DNA from: Paraburkholderia phosphatilytica | GTDB taxonomy: Bacteria; Pseudomonadota; Gammaproteobacteria; Burkholderiales; Burkholderiaceae | Direction of reading: 5' to 3' | NCBI RefSeq assembly: GCF_003443895.1 | Contig: NZ_QQOA01000031.1 | Location: forward strand, 31,751-95,750 | DNA length: 64,000 nt | In this document: piece after piece, positions 42,491-51,634 of the stretch | How positions within the stretch are numbered: position 1 is the first letter of the stretch | Layout: every line of letters begins with the position of its first letter | Translations under genes and position numbers: made by a program | The notes under the pieces: model-generated | The model's database searches: none | What the model saw: the letters and a program-made list of their open reading frames with translations, nothing else | Told to the model about the DNA's origin: nothing

Positions 42491-44425
42491 ATGCCTTCAC
42501 GCCACGTTGTTCCCGCTTCGTCCGCCTCGCCGTGCGCGTGGTTCTCACCATCCTTCGCAGCATTCTTCGCGCGCGCTGCTACCTGCGTGGCCGCCATACT
42601 CGCGCTCGCCGCGAGCGCCGGGGTGCGCGCGCAAGCTGCACACGCGCAAACACCGCCCGCTACGCCTGCGCTCACACTGCCGGCGTCGGCAATCAACGCG
42701 AACGCCGCCAGCACCGCGAAGGTGCTGCAACGCCAGAACGCGGATCACGCGCAGCCGTCGCCGGTTGTGCCCACACCGCCGTCCGAGCTGTACGGCGATC
42801 TCTATCGCGACGTCGAACTCGCGCACATCTATCCGGACAGCAAAACATTCGCGGACATGGTGCCAAACGAAGCACCCGCGCAAGTCGTGGCCGATTATCA
42901 AAGCGCCCGCACGCAACCGCAGTTCGACCTGAAGCAGTTCGTCGAGCAGCACTTCACGTTGCCGCCGCGCACGGCAAAGCACTACGTGTCGGACCCGAAC
43001 CAGAGCGTCACCGCACACATCGATACGCTGTGGAACGTGCTGCGCCGCGATCCGGACGCGAACGCGAGCCCGTACTCGTCGCTGCTGCCGTTGCCGTCGC
43101 CGTACATCGTGCCCGGCGACCGCTTCGACGAGATCTACTACTGGGACTCGTACTTCATCATGCTCGGGCTGGAAGCGAGCGGTCAGCACGCGCTCGTCGA
43201 CGACGAGATGAACAACTTCGCGACGCTGATCGACCGCTACGGCCACATTCCGAACGGCAACCGCACGTATTATCTGAGCCGCTCGCAGCCGCCGTTTTTC
43301 GCGCAGATGGTGCAGCTCGTCGCGGAGAAGGAGGGCGACCAGGTCTACGCGCGGTATCTGCCCGAGCTGCGCCGCGAGTACGCGTACTGGATGACCGGCA
43401 GCGAGCGCCTCGCGCCCGGCCAGGCGGCGCATCATCTGGTGCGGCTCGCCGACGGCACGCTGCTCAACCGCTACTGGGACGAGCGCGCGACGCCGCGCGA
43501 CGAGTCGTATCGCGAGGACGTGATCACCGCGCAGCAGATGCCGCAACGCCATGCCGAAGACCTGTGGCGCAATCTGCGCGCGGGCGGCGAGACGGGCTGG
43601 GACTTCAGCTCGCGCTGGTTCGGCGACGGCAAGACGCTCGCGACGATCGACGTGACGTCGCTCATTCCTGTGGACCTGAACTGCCTGATGGTGGACCTCG
43701 AGCGCACGCTCGCGAAGGCCTATCGCGTGACGGGCGATGCCGGCCACGCGGAAAACCTCGAGCAACGCGCGCGCGTGCGGGCGGATGCGATCCGCCGCGT
43801 GCTGTGGGCCCCTCAACTGCACGCGTTCGGCGACTACGACTTCGTGCATCGCACGCTTACGCACCGGTTGAGCGCGGCGACCGTGTACCCGCTCTACACC
43901 GGCGTCGCCACGCGAAACGAGGCGCGCGAAGTTGCACAGACTGTTCGGCGCAGCCTGCTGCGCCCAGGCGGCCTCGCGACGACGCAGACGAACACTGGCC
44001 AGCAGTGGGACGAGCCGAACGGCTGGGCACCGCTGCAGTACCTCGCGGTGATCGGGCTGCGCCGCTACAGCGAGCCCGATCTCGCGCGCGACATCGCGAC
44101 CCGCTGGATTCGCACCGACGTCGCGTACTACCAGCGCACCGGCAAGCTCGTGGAGAAATACGACGTCGACGCGACCGCGGGCAACGTGTCGGCGGGCGGC
44201 GGCGAATATCCGCTGCAGGACGGCTTCGGCTGGACCAACGGCGTGCTGCGCGTGCTGATGGGGCTCTACCCGGACGCGGTGGGCGACACGAAACCGGCGG
44301 CGGTGCCAGGCGGCGCGTCGGGCGTGTCGGATGCCGCGGCGTCGGCGGCCGCGGCGCCGCAGACGTCGCATGGCACCGCGCCTGCGCCGGCCTCGGTGCC
44401 AGCACCGGCACCTGCAAGCCGATAA
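42491..44425 (+). CDS. treA: Periplasmic alpha,alpha-trehalase (GH37)
   Basis: TreA splits trehalose into two glucose molecules in the periplasm, allowing trehalose use under high osmolarity. The 644-residue protein begins with a long signal region (FFARAATCVAAILALAASAG). GH37 signatures are PGDRFDEIYYWDSYF and QQWDEPNGWAPLQY. The catalytic acid Asp is in ETGWDFSSRW and the second catalytic region is VEKYDVDATAGNVSAGGGEYPLQDGFGWTNGV in several parts. The C-terminal 50 residues are Ala/Pro-rich and probably non-catalytic. The start was chosen as the last Met before the signal; no clear ribosome site is seen. Confidence 0.9.
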   Translation: MPSRHVVPASSASPCAWFSPSFAAFFARAATCVAAILALAASAGVRAQAAHAQTPPATPALTLPASAINANAASTAKVLQRQNADHAQPSPVVPTPPSELYGDLYRDVELAHIYPDSKTFADMVPNEAPAQVVADYQSARTQPQFDLKQFVEQHFTLPPRTAKHYVSDPNQSVTAHIDTLWNVLRRDPDANASPYSSLLPLPSPYIVPGDRFDEIYYWDSYFIMLGLEASGQHALVDDEMNNFATLIDRYGHIPNGNRTYYLSRSQPPFFAQMVQLVAEKEGDQVYARYLPELRREYAYWMTGSERLAPGQAAHHLVRLADGTLLNRYWDERATPRDESYREDVITAQQMPQRHAEDLWRNLRAGGETGWDFSSRWFGDGKTLATIDVTSLIPVDLNCLMVDLERTLAKAYRVTGDAGHAENLEQRARVRADAIRRVLWAPQLHAFGDYDFVHRTLTHRLSAATVYPLYTGVATRNEAREVAQTVRRSLLRPGGLATTQTNTGQQWDEPNGWAPLQYLAVIGLRRYSEPDLARDIATRWIRTDVAYYQRTGKLVEKYDVDATAGNVSAGGGEYPLQDGFGWTNGVLRVLMGLYPDAVGDTKPAAVPGGASGVSDAAASAAAAPQTSHGTAPAPASVPAPAPASR

Positions 44426-44591
44426 CGCGGCCGGCGGCGCGCGGGGGAGGCTCGCGGTGTGAGCCCGCGGGGTGAGCCCGAGAGGTAGCACCGATACCAG
44501 GATGACCGCTTGACTGCCTCCGCGCCGCGCAACCCGCTACGATGCGGCGGGTAGCTCGTATCGGCGTCCGCCACCTCGGAAGGTCTCGCAC

Positions 44592-45890
44592 ATGAATCGC
44601 AAGCTGGATGTACCGTCAACCGAACCGGTGCCGCCGCAGGCGCAGGCCGCGGCGACCGCGAAAGCCGCGCCGCCCGTCGACGACGAAGCCGCCGCGCACT
44701 GGCAGCGCAACCTGTGCGTATGCGTGTTCGGCTCGTTCACGACCATCGTCGCGATGACGCTGCTGCTGCCGTTCCTGCCGCTCTACGTCGAGCAGCTCGG
44801 CGTGAAGGACCACGCCGCGATCGTGCAGTGGTCCGGCGCGGCGTTCGGCGCGACCTTCTTCAGCGCCGCGTTCGTCGCGCCGCTGTGGGGCAAGCTCGCG
44901 GACCTGTACGGCCGCAAGCTGATGCTGATCCGCTCGAGCCTCGGCATGGCGATCGCGATGTCGCTGATCGGCATGGCGCATTCGGCGTGGCAGCTGGTCG
45001 CGCTGCGGCTGCTCGCGGGGCTGCTCGGCGGCTACGCGTCCGGCTCGATGATCCTCGTCGCGACGCAGACACCGAAGGCGCGCTCCGGCTGGGCGCTTGG
45101 CATCCTCTCTTCGGGGATCATGGCGGGCAATCTCGTGGGCCCGCTGCTCGGCGGTTTTCTGCCGCCGTTGATCGGCATCCGTGCAACCTTCTGGGCGTCG
45201 GGCGCGGCGATCTTCGTCGCGTTCCTCGCCACGCTGTTCCTGATCCGCGAAAAACCGCCCGCACGCAAGAACGCCAGCAACGCTTCGAAAAAGGGCGCGT
45301 GGGCGCACGTCGACGACAAGGCGCCCGCCATGACGATGCTCGCTACAGGCCTGCTGCTGATGGTCGCGAACATGTCGATCGAGCCGATCATTACCGTCTA
45401 CGTCGCGCAGCTCACGAAGCCGCAGAGCGTGACGATGATCGCGGGTTTCGTGATGTCGGGCGCGGCGCTCGGCAGCGTGATCTCGTCGTCGCGCCTCGGC
45501 AAGCTCGCCGATCGCGTCGGGCACTGGAACGTGATCATTGGCTGCCTCGTCGTGTCAGCTCTGCTGCTGGTACCGCAGGCGTTCGTCACCGCGAGCTGGC
45601 AGCTGATCGTGCTGCGCTTCCTGATGGGAATGGCGCTGGGCGGCCTGCTGCCGTGCATCACGAGCGTGATCCGCCACAACGTGCCGGTGAGCGTGGCCGG
45701 TGCGATTCTCGGCTACTCGGTGTCGTCGCAGTACGCGGGGCAGGTGATGGGACCACTGCTCGGCGGCTTTGTGGGCGGGCACATCGGGATGCGCGCCGTG
45801 TTTCTCGGCACGAGCGTACTGATGGCGTTCGGCGCGCTTGCGAACTGGCGGGTGAAGGCGGGCAGGGCGAAAGCAGCGGCGGCGCGCTGA
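44592..45890 (+). CDS. MFS transporter, drug:H+ antiporter type
   Basis: A 432-residue protein with about 12 membrane segments and the MFS motif A, GKLADLYGRKLML, in the loop between segments 2 and 3; a second copy GKLADRVGHWNV lies in the equivalent loop of the C-terminal half. Segment 5 has the motif C-type GILSSGIMAGNLVGPLLGG typical of antiporters. It resembles the MdtG group of multidrug exporters. It sits between treA and the APE cluster and converges on the halogenase-like gene; whether it exports a cluster product is unknown. Confidence 0.85.
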   Translation: MNRKLDVPSTEPVPPQAQAAATAKAAPPVDDEAAAHWQRNLCVCVFGSFTTIVAMTLLLPFLPLYVEQLGVKDHAAIVQWSGAAFGATFFSAAFVAPLWGKLADLYGRKLMLIRSSLGMAIAMSLIGMAHSAWQLVALRLLAGLLGGYASGSMILVATQTPKARSGWALGILSSGIMAGNLVGPLLGGFLPPLIGIRATFWASGAAIFVAFLATLFLIREKPPARKNASNASKKGAWAHVDDKAPAMTMLATGLLLMVANMSIEPIITVYVAQLTKPQSVTMIAGFVMSGAALGSVISSSRLGKLADRVGHWNVIIGCLVVSALLLVPQAFVTASWQLIVLRFLMGMALGGLLPCITSVIRHNVPVSVAGAILGYSVSSQYAGQVMGPLLGGFVGGHIGMRAVFLGTSVLMAFGALANWRVKAGRAKAAAAR

Positions 45891-45926
45891 ATCGCGTGCC
45901 GCCTGAAGCCGCCCAGAAGGTGCTGC

Positions 45927-47171
45927 TCAGAAGGTACCGCAGGCCTCGTGCAGAATGCCGAGCCGGCGCGCCGGTTCCGCGACGTACGGGTTGGTTTCGT
46001 CCCACGCATAGCCCGCGAGAATCGCGCTCAGCATCCGGCGGATCGTCGCCGTCTGGCGCGGGTAGTAGATGATGTCCTGCAGCTCGCCCGTGTACCAGGT
46101 CTCCACGAACACGCGGAACGTGTCGATGCCCTTGCGCAGCGGCACGTCGTAGCTCGCGAGCCAGTCCACCGTTTCGCCGTTCAACTGGCGTTCGAGCGTG
46201 TGCACCGCGAGATGCGCGGAGCGCAGCGCGATCGTGACGCCGGACGAAAACACCGGATCGAGAAACTCGCCCGCGTTGCCGAGCAGCGCATAGCCGGGAC
46301 CATGCAGGCGCTCGACGTTCGCCGCGTAGCCGCCGATCTGCCGCACCGGCATCAGGAACGGCGCGTCGCCGATCAGGCGCGCGAGCGTCGGCTCTTCCTG
46401 GATCAACGCGCGCAGCTTCGCTTCGCGCTCGGCTTCGGGCACGTCGAGGAACGCCGCGTGCGCCACGCATCCCACCGACGACTTGCCCCCCGCGAGCGGA
46501 ATCATCCAGAACCACACGTCCCGGTGCACCGGATGCGTGGCAATCGTGATCTTGTTGCGGTCGGTTGCATCGAGCGGCAGGCCGTCGCGCACGTGCGTGA
46601 AGATCGCCGCGCGGGTCGGCATGCCGGTGGGCGATTCGAGATTCAGCAGGCGCGGCAGCACGCGGCCGAACCCGCTCGCATCGAACACGAAGCGCGAACG
46701 CACTTCGTACGCGTTGCCCGCTTCGTCGATCACGTCGAGCACCGGCGCATCGCCCGTCTGCATCGAACGCACGGTGTGGCCGAAGCGCACCACGGCGCCC
46801 TGTTCGGCCGCGCAGCGCACCAGCAGATCGTCGAACAGCGCGCGTTCCACCTGATACGTGGTGCCCCAGCCGGGCGTGTGCTTGTCTCGGAAGTCGATCG
46901 TCGCGGTCTGGTCGCGCCAGACGAAATGCGCGCCGTTCTTGTACTGGAAACCCGCTTCGACGACGGCCTGCAGCATGCCCGCTTCCTCGAGGTACGCCAT
47001 GCTTTGCGGCAACAGGCTTTCGCCGATCGAGAAGCGCGGGAAGTGCTGCCGTTCGAGCACCAGCACCGAACGCCCGGCCTTTCTCAGGAGGGCCGCGGCG
47101 ACCGCGCCCGCGGGGCCCGCGCCGATGATCGCGACGTCGAATGTATTGTCAGCCTGGGTATGCGTGTCCAT
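45927..47171 (-). CDS. Flavin-dependent halogenase-like oxidoreductase of the aryl-polyene cluster
   Basis: The 414-residue protein has an N-terminal FAD site GAGPAG (residues 17-22), GESLLP, Lys78 in GFQYKNGAHF at the position of the catalytic lysine of flavin-dependent halogenases, the halogenase motif WFWMIP (WxWxIP, residues 220-225) and FLDPVFSSG (FxxPxxSxG, residues 303-311). Together these fit a halogenase of the type acting on carrier-bound or phenolic substrates, although relatives in polyene clusters are often just called FAD-dependent oxidoreductases. Xanthomonadins show that aryl polyenes can be brominated. No dedicated flavin reductase is seen nearby. It is divergent from the methyltransferase gene. 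Confidence 0.8.
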   Translation of the reverse strand: MDTHTQADNTFDVAIIGAGPAGAVAAALLRKAGRSVLVLERQHFPRFSIGESLLPQSMAYLEEAGMLQAVVEAGFQYKNGAHFVWRDQTATIDFRDKHTPGWGTTYQVERALFDDLLVRCAAEQGAVVRFGHTVRSMQTGDAPVLDVIDEAGNAYEVRSRFVFDASGFGRVLPRLLNLESPTGMPTRAAIFTHVRDGLPLDATDRNKITIATHPVHRDVWFWMIPLAGGKSSVGCVAHAAFLDVPEAEREAKLRALIQEEPTLARLIGDAPFLMPVRQIGGYAANVERLHGPGYALLGNAGEFLDPVFSSGVTIALRSAHLAVHTLERQLNGETVDWLASYDVPLRKGIDTFRVFVETWYTGELQDIIYYPRQTATIRRMLSAILAGYAWDETNPYVAEPARRLGILHEACGTF

Positions 47172-47299
47172 CGTTCCGTTGTCCGTGTTATCGAGCCCTG
47201 CGTTGCCCGTGATTCCAGTGTTCGCTGCCGGCCGCGCGTGGTGCGCTGCGCGCCGGATACCCTACGTGCTTTGCGTCTCCGTCCAGCATGGCTTGCCAG

Positions 47300-47305
47300 T
47301 ACAAT
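47300..47305 (+). promoter_or_regulatory. Candidate -10 of the methyltransferase gene
   Basis: TACAAT stands 42 bases before the methyltransferase ATG in the 176-base divergent region. The nearest -35-like TTGCGT is 23 bases away, too far, so this is weak. Confidence 0.3.
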
Positions 47306-47347
47306 GACGCGCGTCCTGTCGGCGCCATGATCGCCCGGAGAAAGCCC

Positions 47348-48121
47348 ATGTCGTCAACCGCAACCTCCAGTGTGCCATTCGTACCGGAAACCGCGTTCGG
47401 TACCTGGTTCCTGCGCACCCACACGTGGGAGCACCACGTGCTGCGAGTTGCGATCAACGACCTCAAGCGTCTGATCGATACGCCGCTGCCCGCCGCGCCG
47501 GTGATCGTCGACGTGGGCTGCGGGCAGGGCATATCGTTCCGTCTGCTCGTCGATGCGTTTGCGCCGCGTCGTATAGTCGGTATCGACTATCACGAGCCGT
47601 CGCTCGTGCTGGCCGCTAAAGCCGCCGCCGCGCTGCGCGAACGCGCCGCGCAATCGGGGCAATCGTCGCAATCACAGCAGGCATCGCAACCGCTCGCCAT
47701 CGACCTGCAACACGGCGACTGCGCGCATCTGCCTGTGCCGGATGCGTGCGCCGATCTCGTGTTCTGTCATCAGACGTTCCATCATCTCGTCGAGCAGGAA
47801 GCCGCGCTTGCCGAGTTCCGCCGCGTGCTGAAACCGGGCGGCGCGCTGCTGTTCGCCGAATCCACCGACGCGTACATCAGGTCGTGGGTGATCCGCCTGC
47901 TGTTCCGCCATCCGATGCACGTGCAGAAGAGCGCCGACGGCTATCTGCAGATGATCCGCGAAGCCGGCTTCGCGTTCAACGCGCGGAACGTTTCGTTCCC
48001 CTACCTGTGGTGGAGCCGTGCCACCGATTTCGGACTCTTCGAGCGGCTCGGCCTGCATCATCCGAAGCCGGGCAAGCGCCGCGAGACGCTCGTCAACGTG
48101 GCCGCGGTGAAGGTGGACTGA
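47348..48121 (+). CDS. Class I SAM-dependent methyltransferase
   Basis: The 257-residue protein has the SAM-binding motif I VIVDVGCGQGISFRLL, the acidic end of strand 2 in VGIDYHEPSL, and motif III-type LVFCHQTFHHLVEQEAALAE followed by RVLKPGGALLFAES. It is of the UbiE/type-11 class. Aryl-polyene clusters often encode such an enzyme (ApeB-like) for methylating the aryl head group, and the position next to the halogenase-like gene supports that role, but the plus orientation is unlike the main operon. The start follows GGAG at eight bases. Confidence 0.8.
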   Translation: MSSTATSSVPFVPETAFGTWFLRTHTWEHHVLRVAINDLKRLIDTPLPAAPVIVDVGCGQGISFRLLVDAFAPRRIVGIDYHEPSLVLAAKAAAALRERAAQSGQSSQSQQASQPLAIDLQHGDCAHLPVPDACADLVFCHQTFHHLVEQEAALAEFRRVLKPGGALLFAESTDAYIRSWVIRLLFRHPMHVQKSADGYLQMIREAGFAFNARNVSFPYLWWSRATDFGLFERLGLHHPKPGKRRETLVNVAAVKVD

Positions 48122-48151
48122 AGCCAGCTCACCTTCACCTTCGCACCGCGC

Positions 48152-48604
48152 TTACTTGCCCTTCAGCTTCACCACGTCGCCCTTCAACGCCACGCCCGCG
48201 ATGATCGCGCCCGCGCCGCACGTGAACTCGGTGGCGCTTTCGCGCTCCTCGTTGTGGTAGTTGCTGACGATGTTGATCACCGCGTCGCCGCCTTCCGCGC
48301 GTGCGCGCTGCTGCAACTCGATCACCGCCGACAGGAACACGTGCTGGCACGCCTTCTCGTCGCTCTTGCCGAAGGAGTTGGTTTTCTTGTTCGTCGCGAA
48401 GTTGCCGAACGAATGCGCGACGGCTGGATGCTGCTGGCCGGCGAAGTACAGCTTGATGTCGTCGGTGACCTTGCCGGGCTCGCTTGCCAGCGCGGCATCG
48501 ACCGGATAGTTGCCGATCGTGTCGCGCGCGAACGCATGCGACGCGACGAACGACGCGCCGATGGCGGCGAACAGCACTGCGAATCTCAGGTGGCGATTCA
48601 TCAT
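48152..48604 (-). CDS. Small secreted protein of the aryl-polyene cluster, paralogue 1
   Basis: A 150-residue protein with a signal peptide (HLRFAVLFAAIGASFVASHA) follows a GGGGAA ribosome site; either of two adjacent ATGs could be used. The mature part shares a pattern with the next gene upstream: LYFAGQQHPAVAHSFG, a cysteine, then DAVINIVSNYHNEE, EFTCGAGAIIAGVALKGDVV. Similar small proteins in Burkholderia polyene clusters are often mislabelled excinuclease ABC subunit A. It is the last gene of the operon. Function unknown, probably periplasmic. Confidence 0.75.
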   Translation of the reverse strand: MMNRHLRFAVLFAAIGASFVASHAFARDTIGNYPVDAALASEPGKVTDDIKLYFAGQQHPAVAHSFGNFATNKKTNSFGKSDEKACQHVFLSAVIELQQRARAEGGDAVINIVSNYHNEERESATEFTCGAGAIIAGVALKGDVVKLKGK

Positions 48605-48618
48605 GGATTCCCCGCTGA

Positions 48619-49113
48619 TCACTGGTTGGTTTCCAGCACGACGAAATCGCCGTGCACTGCGATGGCCGCGGCGCTGCTGCTCAAGCCGCAGGTGAAATCG
48701 TTATCCGAATCCGTGACCGTCGAATGGAAACGCGTTGTCACGTTGATGACCGCGTTGGCCGCATGATCGCGGGCGCCGGCGCGCAGCTTGCGCAGCGCTT
48801 CGCCAAGTGCGTTGCGGCAGGCCCGGTCGCCGTCGTTCGTGCCGCGTGCGATCCGCACCGAGTACGACACGTCGCCGAGCTGCTTCTGCACGGCCGGATG
48901 CGTCTGCGTGCCGAAGTACACCGCGACGTTCGACGGATCGGCGCTCGTGGTGACGGGTCCCGCGCCGCGGTGCAGCGGCGCTCCCGGTGCGGCCTCGAGC
49001 GTGCCGGGTTGCGCGAGCGCACCTTGCAGCGGCACGGTCCGCACTTCGGTCGAGCATGCCGCGAGTGCGAGCGTAGCGGCCATCAACGTGCCCACGAACA
49101 GAGTGTGTTTCAA
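48619..49113 (-). CDS. Small lipoprotein of the aryl-polyene cluster, paralogue 2
   Basis: A 164-residue protein with a lipoprotein signal ending in lipobox LAAC. The mature part (VAVYFGTQTHPAVQKQLG, then ANAVINVTTRFHSTV, then DFTCGLSSSAAAIAVHGDFVVL) aligns by eye over the whole length with the neighbouring gene, so the two arose by duplication; here a lipid anchor replaces plain secretion. The start is TTG, seven bases after AGGGA; an ATG five codons upstream has no ribosome site. Probably outer-membrane or periplasmic. It may stand in for the missing DUF3261 lipoprotein of canonical clusters, an inference only. Confidence 0.72.
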   Translation of the reverse strand: MKHTLFVGTLMAATLALAACSTEVRTVPLQGALAQPGTLEAAPGAPLHRGAGPVTTSADPSNVAVYFGTQTHPAVQKQLGDVSYSVRIARGTNDGDRACRNALGEALRKLRAGARDHAANAVINVTTRFHSTVTDSDNDFTCGLSSSAAAIAVHGDFVVLETNQ

Positions 49114-49151
49114 GCTGGTTTCCCTCATTGTTGTTACGGTCCTCAGAAACA

Positions 49152-50411
49152 TCATGCGCGTTGCCACGCGCGAAACATCAGGCTCGCGCAACTTCCCCCG
49201 AACCCGAACGAAACCGACATCGCCGTGCGCAGCTTTGCATCGCGCGAGGTCTGCACTAGCGGCAGATCGCTCGTGGCCGGATCGGGCGATGCGATCGCAC
49301 CCGTTCCCGCAATGAAGCCGTCGCGCAGCATCAGCAGCGTGTAGATCGCTTCGTGCGCGCCGCATGCGCCGAGCGGATGCCCCGTCATGCCCTTCGTCGA
49401 CGAAAACTGCGGCACATGTTGACCGAATACCTCGGCAAGCGCCCGCAGTTCTTCGACGTCGCCGAGCGGCGTGGATGGCGCGTGCGTGTTCACGTAGTCC
49501 GGCCCTTCGCGTGCGTCGTCGAGCGCCGCGCGCATCGCGCGCGCGATGCCCGGCGCCTGCGGCGTGACCATGCCCGCGCCGTCGGTGGCATGGCCGAAAC
49601 CCGTCAGCTCCGCGTGGATCCGCGCGCCGCGCGCGAGCGCATGGTCGAGCGATTCGAGCACCAGCACGCCGGCGCCCGACGCGATCACGAAGCCGTCGCG
49701 CGCGACGTCGTACGGCCGCGATGCGCTGGCGGGCGTGTCGTTGAAGCGCCGCGACAACGCGCCCATCGCGTCGAACATCAGCGTCATGTTGTCGTGCAGT
49801 GCTTCGCTGCCACCGGCGAGCACGATCTGCTGGCGCCCGGTCTGGATCAGCTGCATTGCCTGGCCGATCGCGAGCGTCGACGTCGTGCACGCCGACGACG
49901 GCGAATAGCTGATGCCTTCGATGCCGAACACCTGAGCGACGTTCGCCGACGCGGTACTGCTCATCGCCTGCGGCACGGTGTACGGCGGCACGCGGTCGAC
50001 GCCGCGCGTGTTCGCGAGCGCTACTGCCGCGTCATACGCGGACATCGTGCCGACACCCGAGCCGATCACTGCGCCCGCGGCCGGCGTACGCAATTGCGCC
50101 GCGTCGAGCCCGGCATCGGCGAGCGCGCTGTGCGCCGCATGGCACGCGAAGCGCGCGGTGTCGCCCATGAAGCGTTCGAGCTTGCGGTCGAACGGCGTTT
50201 CGTTCGCGACGGATGCCACGCCCGCCACCTGGCTCGCGAAGCCGCGTGCGCGCCACGCATCGATGTGCGTGACCGCGCTCGTGCCGTCGCGCAATCGTGC
50301 CGATACCGCGTCGAGCGTATTGCCGAGACAGGACACGATGCCCATTCCCGTCACGACCACGCGCTGCAACGCGCGCGGCTCGCCGCGGTGCATGTCGATC
50401 CACACGCTCAT
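49152..50411 (-). CDS. Extra beta-ketoacyl-ACP synthase of the aryl-polyene cluster
   Basis: The 419-residue protein is a FabB/FabF-type ketosynthase with an intact triad: Cys175 (SSACTTS), His310 (NTHAPSTPLGD) and His345 (GMTGHPLGA). It overlaps the preceding ketosynthase by four bases. Canonical clusters have two active ketosynthases plus a chain-length factor; this is a third. It may handle the first condensation on the aryl starter, or a saturated fatty moiety; the sequence cannot tell which. Confidence 0.9.
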   Translation of the reverse strand: MSVWIDMHRGEPRALQRVVVTGMGIVSCLGNTLDAVSARLRDGTSAVTHIDAWRARGFASQVAGVASVANETPFDRKLERFMGDTARFACHAAHSALADAGLDAAQLRTPAAGAVIGSGVGTMSAYDAAVALANTRGVDRVPPYTVPQAMSSTASANVAQVFGIEGISYSPSSACTTSTLAIGQAMQLIQTGRQQIVLAGGSEALHDNMTLMFDAMGALSRRFNDTPASASRPYDVARDGFVIASGAGVLVLESLDHALARGARIHAELTGFGHATDGAGMVTPQAPGIARAMRAALDDAREGPDYVNTHAPSTPLGDVEELRALAEVFGQHVPQFSSTKGMTGHPLGACGAHEAIYTLLMLRDGFIAGTGAIASPDPATSDLPLVQTSRDAKLRTAMSVSFGFGGSCASLMFRAWQRA

Positions 50412-51634
50412 GCGGCGCGCCGGAAGATCAGCGACGTGTTGACGCCGCCGAACGCGAAGTTGTTGCTCATCACATATTCGGCGTCGATCCGGCGGCCGTC
50501 GCCGCCGATGTAGTCGAGTGGCGCGCAGGCCGGGTCGACGTCGGTCAGGTTCAGCGTCGGCGCGAACCAGTTGCGCTTCATCATCTCGATCGTCCACCAC
50601 GCCTCGATCGCGCCGCACGCGCCGAGCGTGTGGCCGATGTAGCTCTTCAACGAGCTGATCGGCATGCGTTTGCCGAACACCTGTGCGGTCGCGCGGCTCT
50701 CGGCAACATCGCCAAGATCGGTCGACGTGCCGTGCGCATTCACGTATTCGATCGCATTGGCGTCGAGTTGCGCGTCCGACAGCGCCAACTGCATCGCGAG
50801 CGCCATCGTTTCGGCGGTGGGCTGCGTCATGTGCGCGCCATCCGAGTTGCAGCCGAAGCCGACGATTTCCGCGTGGATCCGCGCGCCGCGCGCGACCGCG
50901 TGTTCGTATTCCTCGAGCACCAGCGTCGCCGCGCCTTCGCCGACGACGAGCCCGTCGCGCGCCTTGTCGAACGGACGCGGCGTCAGGTGCGGATCGTCGT
51001 TGCGCGTGCTCGTCGCGTACAACGTGTCGAACACCGCGACCGCCGGCCCCGACAGTTCCTCGGCGCCGCCTGCTAGCATCATCGTCTGCTTGCCGTATGC
51101 GATGGTCTCGTACGCGTAGCCGATCGCCTGGCTGCCTGATGCGCACGCGCACGACGTGGGCACGATGCGGCCTTTCAGGTCCCAGAACAGGCCCACGTTG
51201 ACGGCCGTGGTGTGCGGCATCATCTGTACGTAGCTGTTCGACGTGACGTCGCCCATCAGGCCGGTGTCGAGCATCTTGCCGAACGCGCGGATCGGCTCCA
51301 CCGAACCCGACGACGAACCGTACGCAACGCCCATGCGCCCATCGGCGATCGATGCGTCGGTCGCGAGGCCCGCATCGGCGAGCGCCATTTCGCTCGCGCG
51401 CACCGCGTACATCGAAACCGGCCCCATCGAACGCAGCTTCTTGCGCGGATAATGCGCGGGCTGCGTGAAGCCGGGCAGCGGACACGCGAGGCGCGTGTGC
51501 AGCGACTGATAGAAGTCCCATTCGTCGATGCGCTTTACCGCGTTGCGCTTCAGATGCAGCGCGCACTCGATGTCGGGCCAGTTGTCGCCGAGCGCGGTGA
51601 CGCCGCCCATGCCGGTAATGACGACGCGCTTCAT
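50408..51634 (-). CDS. apeR: Beta-ketoacyl-ACP synthase (ApeR-like)
   Basis: A 408-residue ketosynthase with Cys164 (CACASGSQAIG), His300 (NAHGTSTDLGD) and His334 (SYIGHTLGA). In Xenorhabdus the ApeR ketosynthase acts as a homodimer in starter elongation. Placed after the ketoreductase (one-base overlap, TGATG) exactly as in the canonical ape order P-Q-R. The symbol is by synteny and family, not by alignment. Confidence 0.88.
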   Translation of the reverse strand: MKRVVITGMGGVTALGDNWPDIECALHLKRNAVKRIDEWDFYQSLHTRLACPLPGFTQPAHYPRKKLRSMGPVSMYAVRASEMALADAGLATDASIADGRMGVAYGSSSGSVEPIRAFGKMLDTGLMGDVTSNSYVQMMPHTTAVNVGLFWDLKGRIVPTSCACASGSQAIGYAYETIAYGKQTMMLAGGAEELSGPAVAVFDTLYATSTRNDDPHLTPRPFDKARDGLVVGEGAATLVLEEYEHAVARGARIHAEIVGFGCNSDGAHMTQPTAETMALAMQLALSDAQLDANAIEYVNAHGTSTDLGDVAESRATAQVFGKRMPISSLKSYIGHTLGACGAIEAWWTIEMMKRNWFAPTLNLTDVDPACAPLDYIGGDGRRIDAEYVMSNNFAFGGVNTSLIFRRAA

